This document shows positions 11,291 to 22,263 of a stretch of DNA of 64,000 bases, in pieces. Positions within the stretch are counted from its first letter, which is position 1, and the number at the start of each line of letters is the position of its first letter. The notes under the pieces are model-generated. The model saw only the letters and a program-made list of their open reading frames with translations, was not told the DNA's origin and searched no databases. The stretch is from Ditylenchus dipsaci (lineage: Eukaryota > Nematoda > Chromadorea > Rhabditida > Anguinidae): the NCBI GenBank assembly GCA_004194705.1, contig SADC01000086.1, positions 204,764-268,763 on the forward strand. Reading direction: 5' to 3'. The position numbers and the translations under genes are program-made.

Positions 11291-11605
11291 TTTGACAAAT
11301 GTCAAAATTTGCGAAAGGTTTCGCAAAAAAGGACAAATGTCAAAATTTGCGAAACGTTTCGCAAAAAAGGACAAATGTCAAAATTTGCGAAACGTTTCGC
11401 AAAAAAGGACAAATGTCAAAATTTGCGAAACGTTTCGCAAAAAAGGACAAATGTCAAAATTTGCGAAACGTCTATATGCCCTTTTTTTGGGTCAAAAAGA
11501 CTTTTTTTTGGGTCAATATTTTTGGTTCAAAAAGACTTTTGTTTGGGGCAAAAAAACTTTTTTTTGGAGCAAATTGCCCTTTTTTGGTGCAAAATATTTA
11601 TTTGT
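11291..11605. repeat. Right subterminal repeats of the MULE
   Basis: Five tandem units of about 37 bp contain GACAAATGTCAAAATTTGCG and AAACGTTTCGC, followed by TTTTTTTGGGTCAAAAAGAC-type repeats. The open frames here (KFAKRFAKKDKCQNLRN repeats) are products of the repeat, not a gene. Confidence 0.8.
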
Positions 11606-12361
11606 AATTCTGCTTTCCATTTTTCTAACGGGCGACGGTAAATTCATCTACAGCAAATTCATCTACAAGGTTCAAATCCCTGTGGAGGTGCTCCATTTTA
11701 TCAGAATGTTCGAATCCGATAGGAAGCATCACTTTTCAAGGACACTCATTTGGCCTCGATATTTGGAAACTGTGTCTTAAAGCCACTTTTATAGTCCTTT
11801 TACAAACTTAGGCAAGGCCTTAGTTGCAGGAAAACCCTGAACCCCGAAATCCGAGGCGAGTACCTTCGGATATGTAGATATCCACCTGGCTGGCCTAAAA
11901 AAAATTTTATTTTTATTTAGACATATGTTAAACCTTGCTAGCAATTCTGTTTTACAGCACCATATATACATTTGTAGCCACGCGGACCCCTATACCTGGG
12001 TACCACCTGTCAAACATGACCCCCACACTCAACAAAAGTGGGGTTTTTAAAAATGTAGGCAGAAAACTTTCGTCGGATCAGGTAGAATGCGTACAGAAAC
12101 GGTCATGGAGAAATAAATTGCTGGCACTTTCAGCCAAAAGGTGGCACTTTATCAGATTTATCCGACTATTGAATGTGTCTCTCCTCCTAAAGCATAATTC
12201 GGCATAATTTATCAAATCCTAAGGGGTTGAGCTTTGTTAGAGTGCGAGGATTTATTGGCGAGCGGGATTCAATCATAAAATACATGGCAGGTTAAAAGAG
12301 TCCAAATATTTCGAAAAAAATACAAAAAGACGTATAAGACAGAATTGAAATAGAGAATGGC
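11606..12361. other. Intergenic, no gene seen
   Basis: Short motifs such as CACCTGG and GGTACCACCTG recur here and again near 22200-23050. No coding or RNA gene is supported. Confidence 0.5.
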
Positions 12362-12452
12362 AAAAAATTTGGAACGCTTCACGAATTTGCGTGTCATCCT
12401 TGCGCAGGGGCCATGCTAATCTTCTCTGTATTGTTCCAATTTTAGTATATGT
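12362..12452 (-). ncRNA. U6 snRNA-like sequence lacking its 5' stem-loop
   Basis: Read on the minus strand it starts ACATATACTAAAATTGGAAC and contains the ACAGAGA box, the GATTAGCATGGCCCC segment and the TGACACGCAAATTCGTGAAG segment, ending in a T run. U6 normally has a further 5' stem-loop of about 18 bases before ACATATAC, and here unrelated sequence is found instead. It is therefore best read as a 5'-truncated copy, although the body is almost unchanged. Confidence 0.8.
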
Positions 12453-12959
12453 CCATTTGGAATAAAAATAAATAGCAATCGCCTTCTCGTATATATAGCC
12501 ACATTTTGTTTGGTCTTATAAAGTAGCTGGTTTGACAGCAAACTAGGCATCTAGAGAAATAATACTCTTTGGTCCTTTTTAAGTATGTGATCAACAACAC
12601 TTTTATAAAAAAATTGCCAAATAATATTGGTAGTAGAGATTGCTGCTCTGTGCCTCGCCAAGCATCTCTTACCCTTCTATCCATTTTTAGGCTCTGTTTG
12701 TAAAATTAAGCTATCTCTAGTTCAACCAGGGCTCTCAAAATATGCGACATTCGCAATTTTATCTAACAAATTTCTCTAATTATCTTCATATTATGCGCAA
12801 AATCTCAAAATTGGCTAATACCCTATGTAGAGTGTTTGTAGAGTGTTTCGTACTCATTCGAAAGAAAAGATTTAAGCGCATTGCTGAAAGAAAACTGGGC
12901 TCAATTTGACATAATAACAAAAAAGATATGAGCGTTTGAAGTCAAAAATCAATAAAAAT

Positions 12960-13500
12960 GTTTGCTCATTCAGTCCAAATATTATACCGTATTTTCTCTA
13001 ATTGCCGCCCCCCCCCCTCTAATTGCCGCCTCTCCCCTAGAGGTCGATCGAAAAATAAGCGCCCCCCCCCTCTAATTGCCCCCCCCTATTTTTCGAAACC
13101 GTGTTTTAACCTTTTTTTGCACAATTTTTTGGTGGTTAGTTATCAATAAGAAGATGTGTCCAAGATCGTTGTTGTCTGAAGAGGTATATGTCAAGCAGGA
13201 TCGGAAAATATTCACGTGAACAACACAGGAACTCGGTTTGAGTTTAAATTGGGTCATGTTAAACTTTAATTCGAGCAACTATTAAACTTTAAAAACAACG
13301 ACCTAGTACCTTAACATGACCCTATTTAAAGTTTAACCTTACTCAATTTAAACTTTACCTTTACCTTAATTAAACTTGCACTTTACCCGATTTAAACTTG
13401 GTTTTTACCCAATTTAAACTAGGTTTTCAGTCAATTTAAACTTTAATTTTACCCAATTTAAACCTTGATGTTACCCGATTTAAACTTCAAAAAGTAGGTC
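12960..13500. repeat. MITE fragment and TTTAAACTT-rich region
   Basis: At 12990-13090 lies an end of the CCGTATTT family (ACCGTATTTTCTCTAATTGCC) with C-rich inner sequence. At 13240-13500 the motif AATTTAAACTT recurs about a dozen times on both strands, giving foldback potential. No gene is seen. Confidence 0.6.
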
Positions 13501-13572
13501 TGTCACCAGGTGGATTCGAACTATCCAATGATGTCTCGACACTACAGCCTTTCCACTAGGCCCCCAGTGCTT
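13500..13572 (-). pseudogene. tRNA-like sequence
   Basis: On the minus strand it shows an A-box-like GGCCTAGTGGA and, about 40 bases later, a B-box-like AGTTCGAATCC. Stems are not well formed, so this is more likely the head of a tRNA-derived repeat than a tRNA gene. Confidence 0.4.
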
Positions 13573-13779
13573 TTATATGTTAACACGTCAAATACCGGTT
13601 GTTACAACGGTTTATTTAGATGCAGAATTTAACGCTGAGAACGCCTGTGTTATTAGTTTTTCAAAATTCGCACTTTGAATATGAGAAACGGCTCATTTTT
13701 GAAACCTTGTTTTTCGCGTTTTTAAGCTATCGTTAATTTTCATTTTTCTTATGATTTCTATAAACGTCTATACCACTGA

Positions 13780-14115
13780 GCTAACTAGGCCACTTGACTG
13801 CCCTACGACCGGGTACACATTATGACCGGGTACAGACTGGGTTCTTTCTTTTGAGAGTCTTTGGTTCGTTCGGCTAACTAACCCGCGGATAGTGACTTTC
13901 TGTCAATTTTTTTCACACTATCGTGATGTGTCGCTTTTCGACACGAGTTCAGCGCGAAATTCTGCACCTCAACAAAAATATGTCGAAATTAGAAGAATTA
14001 ATTAGAATCGGTTTGAAATTTCCGATATTAACAATCTAAACCCATGATTTGAATTTTAAAATCCGGGAATTCCTGATAAAATAGAACATCTGACAATCCT
14101 GTCTACAATAATAAA
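13780..14115. repeat. Inverted copy of the repeat at 1548-1893
   Basis: Nearly identical to 1548-1893 in reverse. Here the tRNA-like A-box end (GAGCTAACTAGGCC on plus) continues into different sequence, so the two copies diverge at the point where the tRNA-like region begins. Confidence 0.7.
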
Positions 14116-14153
14116 AATCGATCTCAGGTTCGATTTGGTTAACAAAGCTGAAT

Positions 14154-14318
14154 GTGCCACCTTTTACCGAGTTATGTTACTTTTTGTTGTTGACTGTAAA
14201 AAAGTTTATGGCCATTTCGAAACTGCCGAATTTCTTGAAATACCCTAGACAATACAGAAATTGATCATTTCAACAAAAAGTTCACTTTCCAGCCAAAAAG
14301 TGACATAACTCGATAAAT
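14154..14318. repeat. Small foldback
   Basis: Inverted arms share TGCCACCTTTTACCGAGTTA-like ends and a GTTATGTTACTTTTTG segment (complement near 14290). No gene is present. Confidence 0.55.
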
Positions 14319-14382
14319 GGTGGCACTTTTCAGATTTTTTAACCAAAACTCAAAAATGGTGGCACTTTTCGGTACAATTTCG

Positions 14383-14735
14383 GTATGCCCCCACCACTCA
14401 ATTTCGGTATGCCCCACCACTCAATTTCGGTATACCCCCACCACTCAATTTCGGTATACCCCCACCACTCAATTTCGGTATACCCCCACCACTCAATTTC
14501 GGTATACCCCCACCACTCAATTTCGGTATACCCCCACCACTCAATTTCGGTATGCCCCACCACTCAATTTCGGTATACCCCCACCACTCAATTTCGGTAT
14601 ACCCCCACCACTCAATTTCGGTATACCCCCACCACTCAATTTCGGTATACCCCCACCACTCAATTTCGGTATACCCCCACCACTCAATTTCGGTATACCC
14701 CCACCACTCAATTTCGGTATACCCTCACCACTCTG
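14383..14735. repeat. 24-bp tandem repeat, about 14 copies
   Basis: The unit is CCCACCACTCAATTTCGGTATA plus CC, 24 bp, nearly perfect over 350 bp. Because 24 is a multiple of 3 it gives long open frames with an eight-residue repeat (TTQFRYTP) in several frames and on both strands. Degenerate inverted units follow at 14800-14920. This looks like subterminal repeat DNA rather than coding sequence. Confidence 0.85.
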
Positions 14736-15179
14736 TTAATAATTGGATGTTTCAGGTTGTTCAAAATTGTTCAGTTTTGTATAGAATTAGTAAATTAGAG
14801 TGCTGTGGTATACCAAAATTGAGTGGTGGGGGTATACCGAAATCGATTGGTGGGAGTATACCGAAATTGAGTGTTCGGGGTACCGAAATTGAGTAGTGGG
14901 GTATACTGAAATTTAGCCAGGTACACTATGTACCCATCCTGAATGGGTTCTATTTTAAGAATACGAATTTCAGGTATAATCTCCTAGGTAATAAGTCCTG
15001 GTTATCACCATCTAACACTTCTTAGGAAGCTAGTTAACATCATTCGGTATTAGTGCTTCTTTGGTACACTACCTGGTCCCCTGGGGGCACTAATGTGAAC
15101 GACCTGCGACTTCCTACTACTACTAGTCTACTACTACTACTCTCGTGAAAGTGCCATTCTTTTTTAGAATTTCCCCTTC

Positions 15180-15279
15180 AGGAGCTTGGAGTTGAGATGC
15201 GCACACTCACATACCTTAGACACAAATCACTCGAAAGGGACTCTGGATGCATGAAAATCATGCATCCCGAGTTTATTTA
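15180..15279. repeat. Dispersed GATGCGCACAC repeat, left part
   Basis: This stretch (GTTGAGATGCGCACAC, then GACTCTGGATGCATGAAAA, then GAGTTTATTTA) recurs at 35910-36003 and 45885-45990. Its other part resumes at 17411-17460 after the element inserted between them. Confidence 0.7.
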
Positions 15280-15364
15280 CAGTCGAACCTCACAATAACA
15301 ATCACCCCCATTAACGATCACCTCCAATAACGGTCACCTGAGGTCGGTCCTAGGGTGATCGTTA

Positions 15365-15830
15365 TTAAGGACTGACGTACGACTCGGTACAACATATGAC
15401 TCGGTACAACGAGTCGGTACAAGTATGACTCGGTACAACGACTCGGTACAACGTACGACTGGGTACAACGAGTCGGTACAACCTACGACTCGGTACAACA
15501 TATGACTCGGTACAACGAGTCGGTACAAGTATGACTCGGTACAACGAGTCGGTACAAGTATGACTCGGTACAAGTATGACTCGGTACAACGAGTCGGTAC
15601 AAGTATGACTCGGTACAACGAGTCGGTACAAGTATGACTCGGTACAACGACTCGGTACAACGTACGACTGGGTACAACGAGTCGGTACAACCTACGACTC
15701 GGTACAACATATGACTCGGTACAACGAGTCGGTACAACCTACGACTCGGTACAACATATGACTCGGTACAACGAGTCGGTACAAGTATGACTCGGTACAA
15801 GTATGACTCGGTACAACGAGTCGGTACAAT
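15365..15830. repeat. GACTCGGTACAA subterminal array
   Basis: About 25 tandem units of 12-16 bp alternate between ACGAGTCGGTACAA and TATGACTCGGTACAA. Open frames with CTESYVVPS-like repeats are artefacts of this array. Confidence 0.8.
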
Positions 15831-16647
15831 CTTTCCAAATTTTCATAACAAATTGTATTTTTCGTACCAAATTTACTACTTCTTGTATCAAATCGACTAA
15901 ACTCACCCGCGAAAATTTGCACCACTTGTTCCAGGATATGGATTGAATGAAACAAAACAGTAAACTTTCTTATTTTCACCTACCTACCTGGACATCTATT
16001 CGCCTGAGGTATCCATTCTCTCCAGATATATCCATCCACCTAAATCCGTATTATCATACTACTTGGCTACTAATACCTAAGTAGGAGCATTGGGTGCCTA
16101 GGTACACTCCAGCTCCACCTGGATACCCTACAGGATACGAAACTGCTCCAAAACTAGGTTTTTAGGACCCGGTATGGTTTGTGCTACAAATTAAATTATT
16201 ATTTTAACATCATCAAGCCGTGTTCCGGAAACCATTTGGATAGAGTATAAGCATGAAATTTTGTAAAATTTTTAAATACTTCTAGCTAAATCTAATAATT
16301 CGGATTCTGGATGCGGATACCCATTTAAGGGAGGTACCAGATAGTTTTGGTCATATGAATTAGTTTGTGACTGTTATTCTATAAAAAAATGATGTTAACT
16401 AACACTAGGATTTGAACCTGTAACCTCAAAATTATGTATGTTATGTAGAGTGAAATTACCGCGGGTGAATTTCCTGGAAGGTAAATTCACCATTGGGTAA
16501 ATTTAGTGGAGAAAGGATTTACCGGAGGGTAATTTACTGCCACCTGCTTGGATAACAACTGTAAGATAAGAACTGAGAACGAAACGTCTCGGAGGACGAA
16601 ACAACTGACACCGGTCTCCAGGCAGGGATGAGAAAGTATCCTATTTA

Positions 16648-16903
16648 CCGTATTTCCTCTAATCAGCGCCCCGGGGCGCTTATTTTTCAAACCCCCAAAA
16701 ATCGGAAAATTTGGAATTCGATTTCGAGATTTTTGGGTGCTCAACCAAAATCTAAAAAGTGGAATCGGTAGAGCTCGCGGGAGTTAAGAAAACGTATCAA
16801 ACAGCTTTGCAAAATATTGCTTCTACACTGAGATCCAGACCCTCAAAGTCGAGGGGGGCGCTTATTAAAGCGGAATATTTATTAGAGCAAATACGGTAGG
16901 ATA
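16648..16903. repeat. TA-type MITE of the CCGTATTT family
   Basis: It starts ACCGTATTTCCTCTAATC and ends TTAGAGCAAATACGGTA, with inner G+C-rich arms (GCGCCCC). It is nested in the 15280-17410 element. Confidence 0.7.
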
Positions 16904-17454
16904 TATTAAATGTCTTTAAATATCCAAGTAACCTAATTAGTATATACATATGTACCCTAATTTGGATATTTTAGGGATACCGGAATATCCTAAATTGTCT
17001 CTTTGTAATATATAAGATACTTTTCTCATCCCTGTCTCCAGGGGCTCCGTTGTATCGAGACGTTACTATAGTTGCTTTCTCTTATAAAGCCAGAAAATCA
17101 CACTGGTTAGCATTAAAAATTAGCAAGATTCCCTGGTAAGTAATGCATTTTCTATCTAAATATACTGGTTTGAATGATTTCAGACATGCTCGATACTGTA
17201 ATCTGCCAAAAATAATAATAAATGAGTGAACAAAGACGGAATATTAAATTTATAACAAGATCATGGTCCACAAGATTAGGTACAAGAAGGAGTAAATTTG
17301 GTAAAAAAATTGGTATAAAATTGTACCGAGTCGTAGGTTGTACCGACTCGTTGTACCGAGTCATTTGTTGTACCGAGTCGTTGCTATACCGTTATTAAGA
17401 AGTTCGACTGTATGCGGTTGGCCCCACTTAACAAGACTATGTTCAAACTCTATT

Positions 17455-18202
17455 TATGAAAAAGGTGTCCGTTTATCAAGTTTTTGCTTTTTTAGAGTGA
17501 AAAGTTTTTGGATTTAAAAAAAACGATCGACATAATTGGCGACATATGTGCGACCAGACTGATAGAACAGAATTGACAAAAACATTCAAAAAGAGGTCTA
17601 AAAAAGTGTCGGACCCAGCTGCGGAACGAACTTTTAGGTGTGTCAGTAGGGTTGGCACACAGTTAACTCGACTTTTAATTTTTTTTGAACTTATTTCTTG
17701 TTTTTATGTGTGTTTGTTTCTAAAATTCTAAACTTGTGACCACGCAACTGAAAGCCTAGTTCACTAGCTACACAATGTATAAACATTTCTCAGTTCCGTC
17801 CACAAAAAGATGTCTATTTTAATGAAACGAAGACTCTTCGAAAACGAAGAATCGCGAAGACTCGCTTCGTTTTCGAAGAGTCTTCGTGGCTGAACTCAGT
17901 GCTGATAACGAAGACTACAGTGAAGATGGATTGTTGCGTTTGGCCAATATCCACCAGCTTGAACATCTGGATTTTTGTAGGATTTATCAAAATAGTTTTA
18001 TCAAAATAGACCTCTTTTTGTAGATGGAACTGAAAATTTTTATACCATTGTGTAGCCAGTGAAATAGGCTTTCAGTTGCGTGGTTACAAGTTTACAATTT
18101 TGGCAAAAAACACACATAAAAACAAGAAATAAAGTCAAAAATTTTGAAAAGTCGAGTTAAGTGTGTGCCAACCCTAGGTGTCAGTTTATCCAGGTTTGAC
18201 TG
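17455..18202. repeat. pogo/Tigger-like MITE remnant, interrupted
   Basis: It contains the family motifs GTTTTTGCTTTTTTAGAG, AACGATCG, AAAGTGTCGGACCC and AACGAACTTTTAGGTG. Its right end (GTTTATCCAGGTTTGACTGTA) lies at 18184-18204, after the hAT-like element at 17647-18176. Confidence 0.6.
17647..18176. repeat. hAT-like MITE, 530 bp
   Basis: Ends TAGGGTTGGCACACAGTTAA and its complement. Flanks TGTGTCAG and GGTGTCAG match at 7 of 8. The centre (17830-17890) is a strong hairpin of GAAGACTC/GAGTCTTC motifs. It lies inside a pogo/Tigger-like MITE. Confidence 0.75.
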
Positions 18203-18820
18203 TAATTTTTTTTCGCAATGTCCAACAAACGCAATTTTTAAGAGAGGGCACATTTTGAAGATAATTGTCATCATCTTTCACCTTCAAGATATTTTTTTAA
18301 CTTCGGTTTGTTTTTCTTTGTTCCTACCATTGTAATCTATGCAAAAATAACTGACAATACCAAAATTCAAGATTAAAAAAAATTGACTTTTTAGAAGGGA
18401 AAGTAGGTAAAAATATATTTTTTCAATCGTGTTTAACGTGTAGAAAAAGCTTCAAAATGGTTAAAATGGTCTTTTGAAGAAGTTCAAAAAAACATTGGGG
18501 GGGGGGGGGGGAGGTGGTATACTCCGGTAGCGCCGATTTTTTGAAATTGATTCCCTAGCGTAATCTGGCCTAGTTAACTTATCTACTTGAGTTGGCCCTG
18601 AGACCTAGTTGAAAGCTTTTTCTGAAAAAACAAGAAATTAAAATAAGTTGAAAAAATTTGCTTTTTCATAAATATACAAAATCGTGCCTTTTAAAACTTT
18701 TTTGTGGTTTACTTTTTCTTGGGTCCAGGACGTATTTTTGGGTGCTCTTTTACTTAAGTGTTAGAAGGAAAAAATTTATGGGAGGCGGGTATTCTATAAT
18801 AGGGTCAAAATTGGTTTTAA

Positions 18821-19434
18821 AGGACCATAGCCGTCGCCGACAACGAGAATTTCAAATGTTTGAATTTGCGCGGGGCAGTTCTCTTTCGTCTCGCACTGTA
18901 CTCTTTTGACTTGCTTCGAGTGATTCAAAAGGGTGGTAATTTTCTGTTGCCCATAGAATACTCGTTTCTGCCCGTAGATTTTTCTTTTTTGCCCAAAGAC
19001 TTAAAAATTTTGCGGTAATTCAAATTTTATGGTCAGAAAATGACTTGGGTTGTTCAGAAGCCCACCCCGGAGTGCCCAAAAGCCCATGAAAGTTGGGTTT
19101 TGGAGGTTGACTGAAGGGGGCTAATGTTTTGCGAAAAATCGATTGTGCACATCAGAATCCCACTTTGATCGGCTCAATCGCCCGCAATCCCACCCTCGAC
19201 CATCCAGAACAACCAGAACAACAGCCATCCAGAACAAATTTTCTAAATTTAGACCACTTCCAACCAGCATTTAAATACCATGAACCAGTTTTCGGGTTGT
19301 TCTGGATGGTCGAGGCTGGGAATGTGGGCGATTGAGCCGACAAAAATGGGATTCTGATGTACACAATCGTTTTTTCGCAAAAACATCAGCCCCCCCTTTC
19401 AGTCAACCCCCAAAACCCAGATTGCTATGGTCCT
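18821..19434. repeat. TTAA-type (piggyBac-like) MITE, 614 bp
   Basis: Ends AGGACCAT and ATGGTCCT sit directly inside TTAA on both sides. The inner part shares the CCACCCCGGAGTGCCC and AAAATCGATTG motifs with the centre of the element at 26962-27766, so it is a composite. Confidence 0.7.
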
Positions 19435-20619
19435 TTAAGAGATCTGTAATTTTGTAAGTTTTTTCATAAAGATTTTAGCATAGCCATTTTTTCAACTTTG
19501 CTGAGCAATATGTCTCTTTGCACATTTTTAGGCAAAGTTGTAAGTCACTTCTCTGCCCTAATATACTTTTGTCTTATTTAAAAAAGCCCTATTAGACCTC
19601 CCTACCATCTGAAAAAAGTTACATGCGCGCATTATATCTTTTGTTTATTAAAAAAGAATTTCAGATTTCTTCGATATTCTTAATTTGAAATGATGTTAAT
19701 ATTTAAATCAATAAGCGTTTTGCTATTTTATTGCTGGTTATACACTGTTGCTGTGCTAATAAACCAAAACTGGGTTTGTTTTTTACAGTGCACGGTGTTT
19801 CAAAAGTCAGTTTGGTGTTCAGTTTAAGATAAACAAAACGCCAAGAATTTCGAAGTAATATTTTTCTCCTTCTTGAATTGGATGTAACTGAAATTGATGC
19901 CCCTAAAGTCTGAATTGTTGCCCCTTTTTTATAATTTTAAAATTTTGACTAAATTTTAAAATTTTGACCATTTTTCATAAAAAAATTTTTGAACAAAAAA
20001 ATTTTTTCGCTTTGGGGGACCAAGGTGAAGGGTTTTTGAGGGCACCTGGATACCCATATTTATTGACTTTTTACTTTATTTTTCTCACTGAAACTGAGCA
20101 AAAAGAGTCTCTTCATGCATTTGTTCTCAACAGTATTCTCGGATTCATCTCTAAGGTAAGTGAGTGCGCGCATCTCTAACCAACCAAGCCCCCTGCGCCC
20201 CGAAGTTGAATGATTAAGCGAAAATATGTGAATTGGCGGGGGATAATTCAAAACAGGTGGCAATGGCCCTATTAAAAACATAAAACATGCACCCAGAGAG
20301 ATCCGATTCAGCAACTTTTAAATGGAATTTAATTTAAAATTTTCGGACGATAGATATGCCATTTCTTAAAAAAAGGTATGATAGATGAAGATACCCTGGT
20401 ATTAATCCAAACACTTTAAAGGGTTTAAAAATTTTTATGTTAACAGCGATAACGATACAAATAGCATATGCAAGTGTGCCGATCACGACCACACCTAAAC
20501 GATTGCATATAAAAAAATTGCTGCATGTAAAGACTCCAGTCAAATAGATTTTTTTCGTTTTTCCTAGACCCAGCATTTTGGAGGTTCAAGCATAGCATAA
20601 ACTATAATTCGTACCCAAA
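19435..20619. other. Intergenic, no gene seen
   Basis: A+T-rich, with no supported gene. A short piece near 20140-20215 (ATCTCTAAGGTAAGTG then GCGCGCATCTCTAAC) matches 45800-45835, part of the dispersed GATGCGC repeat family. Confidence 0.5.
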
Positions 20620-20625
20620 GCTTTT
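20620..20625 (-). terminator. Poly(A) signal
   Basis: AATAAA on the minus strand, about 60 bases after the stop codon of the gene ending at 20685. Confidence 0.5.
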
Positions 20626-20684
20626 ATTACTCATTTTGCATACAAGAAATACGCGGATACACTTAGAATATCAGAGTTAATTAG

Positions 20685-21291
20685 CTAGACTTGCATCTTG
20701 ATTTCTTTGGCCTTACGCATATCTTGATGGTGAGGCGATTGACCAGCAGCATCTCGGCTTTCATTGCTAACATCACTAGGAGGCAACTAAACAAGGTATC
20801 AAAATTATAGGAATTACTTTGCAACAAAATAAAAACCTGAGAGAACTCAGCCATTGGCATCACAGCACCTTGCTCTTCTTCTTCGTCCATCATGTCATGA
20901 GTGCGATACAACGGCTGCTTGATTTTAGTCGGTCCGCTGGCTAGCATTCGAATAGTTTCCAAGCTGCGTTCTTGTGTCGGCAAGACTAAATAACAGCGAA
21001 ATTAGGTTCATGGAGCCGTAATTCTCGATGTCCCAATGGATTTTTCAGAAGATAACAGCAAACGAAATCTCTCTGGACCGTAAAAAACGTCTACTTTAGG
21101 AAAATCGAAACTACAAAACATTGAGCAGAAGACTATAGACGTGTGATTAAAGAGGCTATTTACCGGGATTGTTGACAGAGATCTTGAGCTGGCTTGGCTG
21201 TTCGTTACTATCCATCAAAAACATGAATTTGCCCAGCACCTTCGCACGCTCTTCGCCGAAATTTCCTGATTTGCTCATCGTCTGCAACTGC
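20685..21291 (-). CDS. 3' end of an unidentified gene
   Basis: Four GT-AG exons on the minus strand: 21164-21291, about 21064-21110, 20837-20985 and 20685-20786 (TAG). The product includes GNFGEERAKVLGKFMFLMDS, then FDFPKVDVFYGPERF, then LPTQERSLETIRMLASGP, an acidic DEEEEQGAVMPMAEF and a polar tail ending KEIKMQV. The third and fourth exons join in phase 0 and the tail reads cleanly to the stop, which supports real coding sequence. I do not recognise the family. Upstream exons are expected at higher coordinates but 21300-23000 is repetitive, so the gene is either split by long introns or truncated by insertions. Confidence 0.6.
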
Positions 21292-21360
21292 CTAAAAACA
21301 ATAAATTTAGACATCAAGCATTCCATAACAACCATTCCGACACAAATAAAGACGGCTCTA

Positions 21361-21725
21361 AAAATTTTAATTTTGTATGAGAACAGCGAGGTTTGTATTT
21401 CTGATGATGAGTTATACGCCAATCGAAAGCTGAGATTCTCCTCTTTCAGAAAATACAGACCAAATTTTTAAATACAGAATTTAGAAAACTAGAAGCCATT
21501 TTAAGTTGAGAAACCGTTTTTCTTAGTCAAAAATAGGAATAAAAACTAACGGAAATTTTAATTTCGTATGAGATTAGCGAGATTCGTATTTCAGATGATA
21601 AGTTATACACCAAACGAAAGCTGAGGATCTCCTCTTTCATAAAATACAGACCAAATTTTGTAAATACAGAATTTACGAAACTAGAAGTCATTTTAAGTTA
21701 AGAAACCGTTTTCTTGGTCAAAAAA
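21361..21725. repeat. Direct duplication of about 180 bp
   Basis: 21361-21535 and 21546-21725 are about 90% alike and share GAAAGCTGAG, CTCCTCTTTCA, AAATACAGACCAAATTTT and TTAAGAAACCGTTTTCTT-like segments in the same order. The first copy begins inside the intron upstream of the exon at 21164-21291. Confidence 0.7.
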
Positions 21726-22263
21726 AGGATTTATTTTGAATTCCCGCTTTTTGTGGTTAAAAGTCCCTAATGAACAGTAAACTGACTTTTGAAACCCCGT
21801 GAGTGACATAATTAAAAGTTTTTTTGACAAATTAATTTTTTTCGGACACAAACAATTCGCTTTATGGCCTGTTTGTATTATTCCTACAAAAAAGGAAAAT
21901 TTGTCCATACCAAAAAGAAAATTCAACTAGGAGGATTTGACAAAAACTACAAAGCTACATCCGTACTTTCGTGGCACCGAAGCTAGGAAGAATTTAGGCG
22001 CCAGCGTCTCTGTTTTTTATCGGCTCTTGCGAACGACACCCTTTTTACTTTGGCGGCGGCGCGCAGCGCGCACCTCTCGCAGTACTTGATTTTTTAAATA
22101 TTGACTATGTTATACTCAGTATTTTCCGCATCTAAGTTAGATGATCTAACTCAGATCCGGGCTCCAACAAAAAGTTCAACGTTAAACACATATCATACAC
22201 CTCAGCGCCGAATTTTTTTTCACCTGTATAACACCACCTGGATACCACTTCCTGGGTACCACC

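Larger units (their letters stand above)
7555..11605 (+). mobile_element. Mutator-like element with transposase and Ulp1 protease
   Basis: A roughly 4-kb element. The left subterminal region (7680-7747) carries TTTCGCAAATTTTGACATTTG repeats and the right (11291-11470) carries five or more inverted copies. Outside both lie CAAAAAGACTTTTTTT-type repeats (7555-7670 and 11475-11600). Between them is a spliced plus-strand gene with a MULE transposase core followed by a Ulp1 protease. Tandem repeats within long inverted ends are common in MULEs. I could not fix the exact termini or target duplication. Confidence 0.8.
15280..17410. mobile_element. 2.1-kb pogo/Tigger-like foldback element
   Basis: Ends CAGTCGAACCTCACAATAAC and its inverted counterpart at 17380-17410 lie between TA dinucleotides. 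The host repeat is uninterrupted at 45965-45985, giving a paralogous empty site with one TA. Subterminal arrays of GACTCGGTACAAC occur at 15365-15830 and inverted at 17325-17390. The middle contains unrelated sequence and a nested MITE. No transposase is seen. Confidence 0.75.

Noticed and set aside
11292..11780. Lysine-rich KFAKRFAKKDKCQNLRN frames
   Set aside because: Three frames are open at once over the MULE subterminal repeats; no start, splice or domain evidence.
14317..14896. Long open frames of TTQFRYTP or HHSISVYP repeats
   Set aside because: Explained by a stop-free 24-bp tandem repeat, open in several frames on both strands.
15334..15979. Open frames of TRCTESYLYR repeats
   Set aside because: Produced by the GACTCGGTACAA array of a foldback element.
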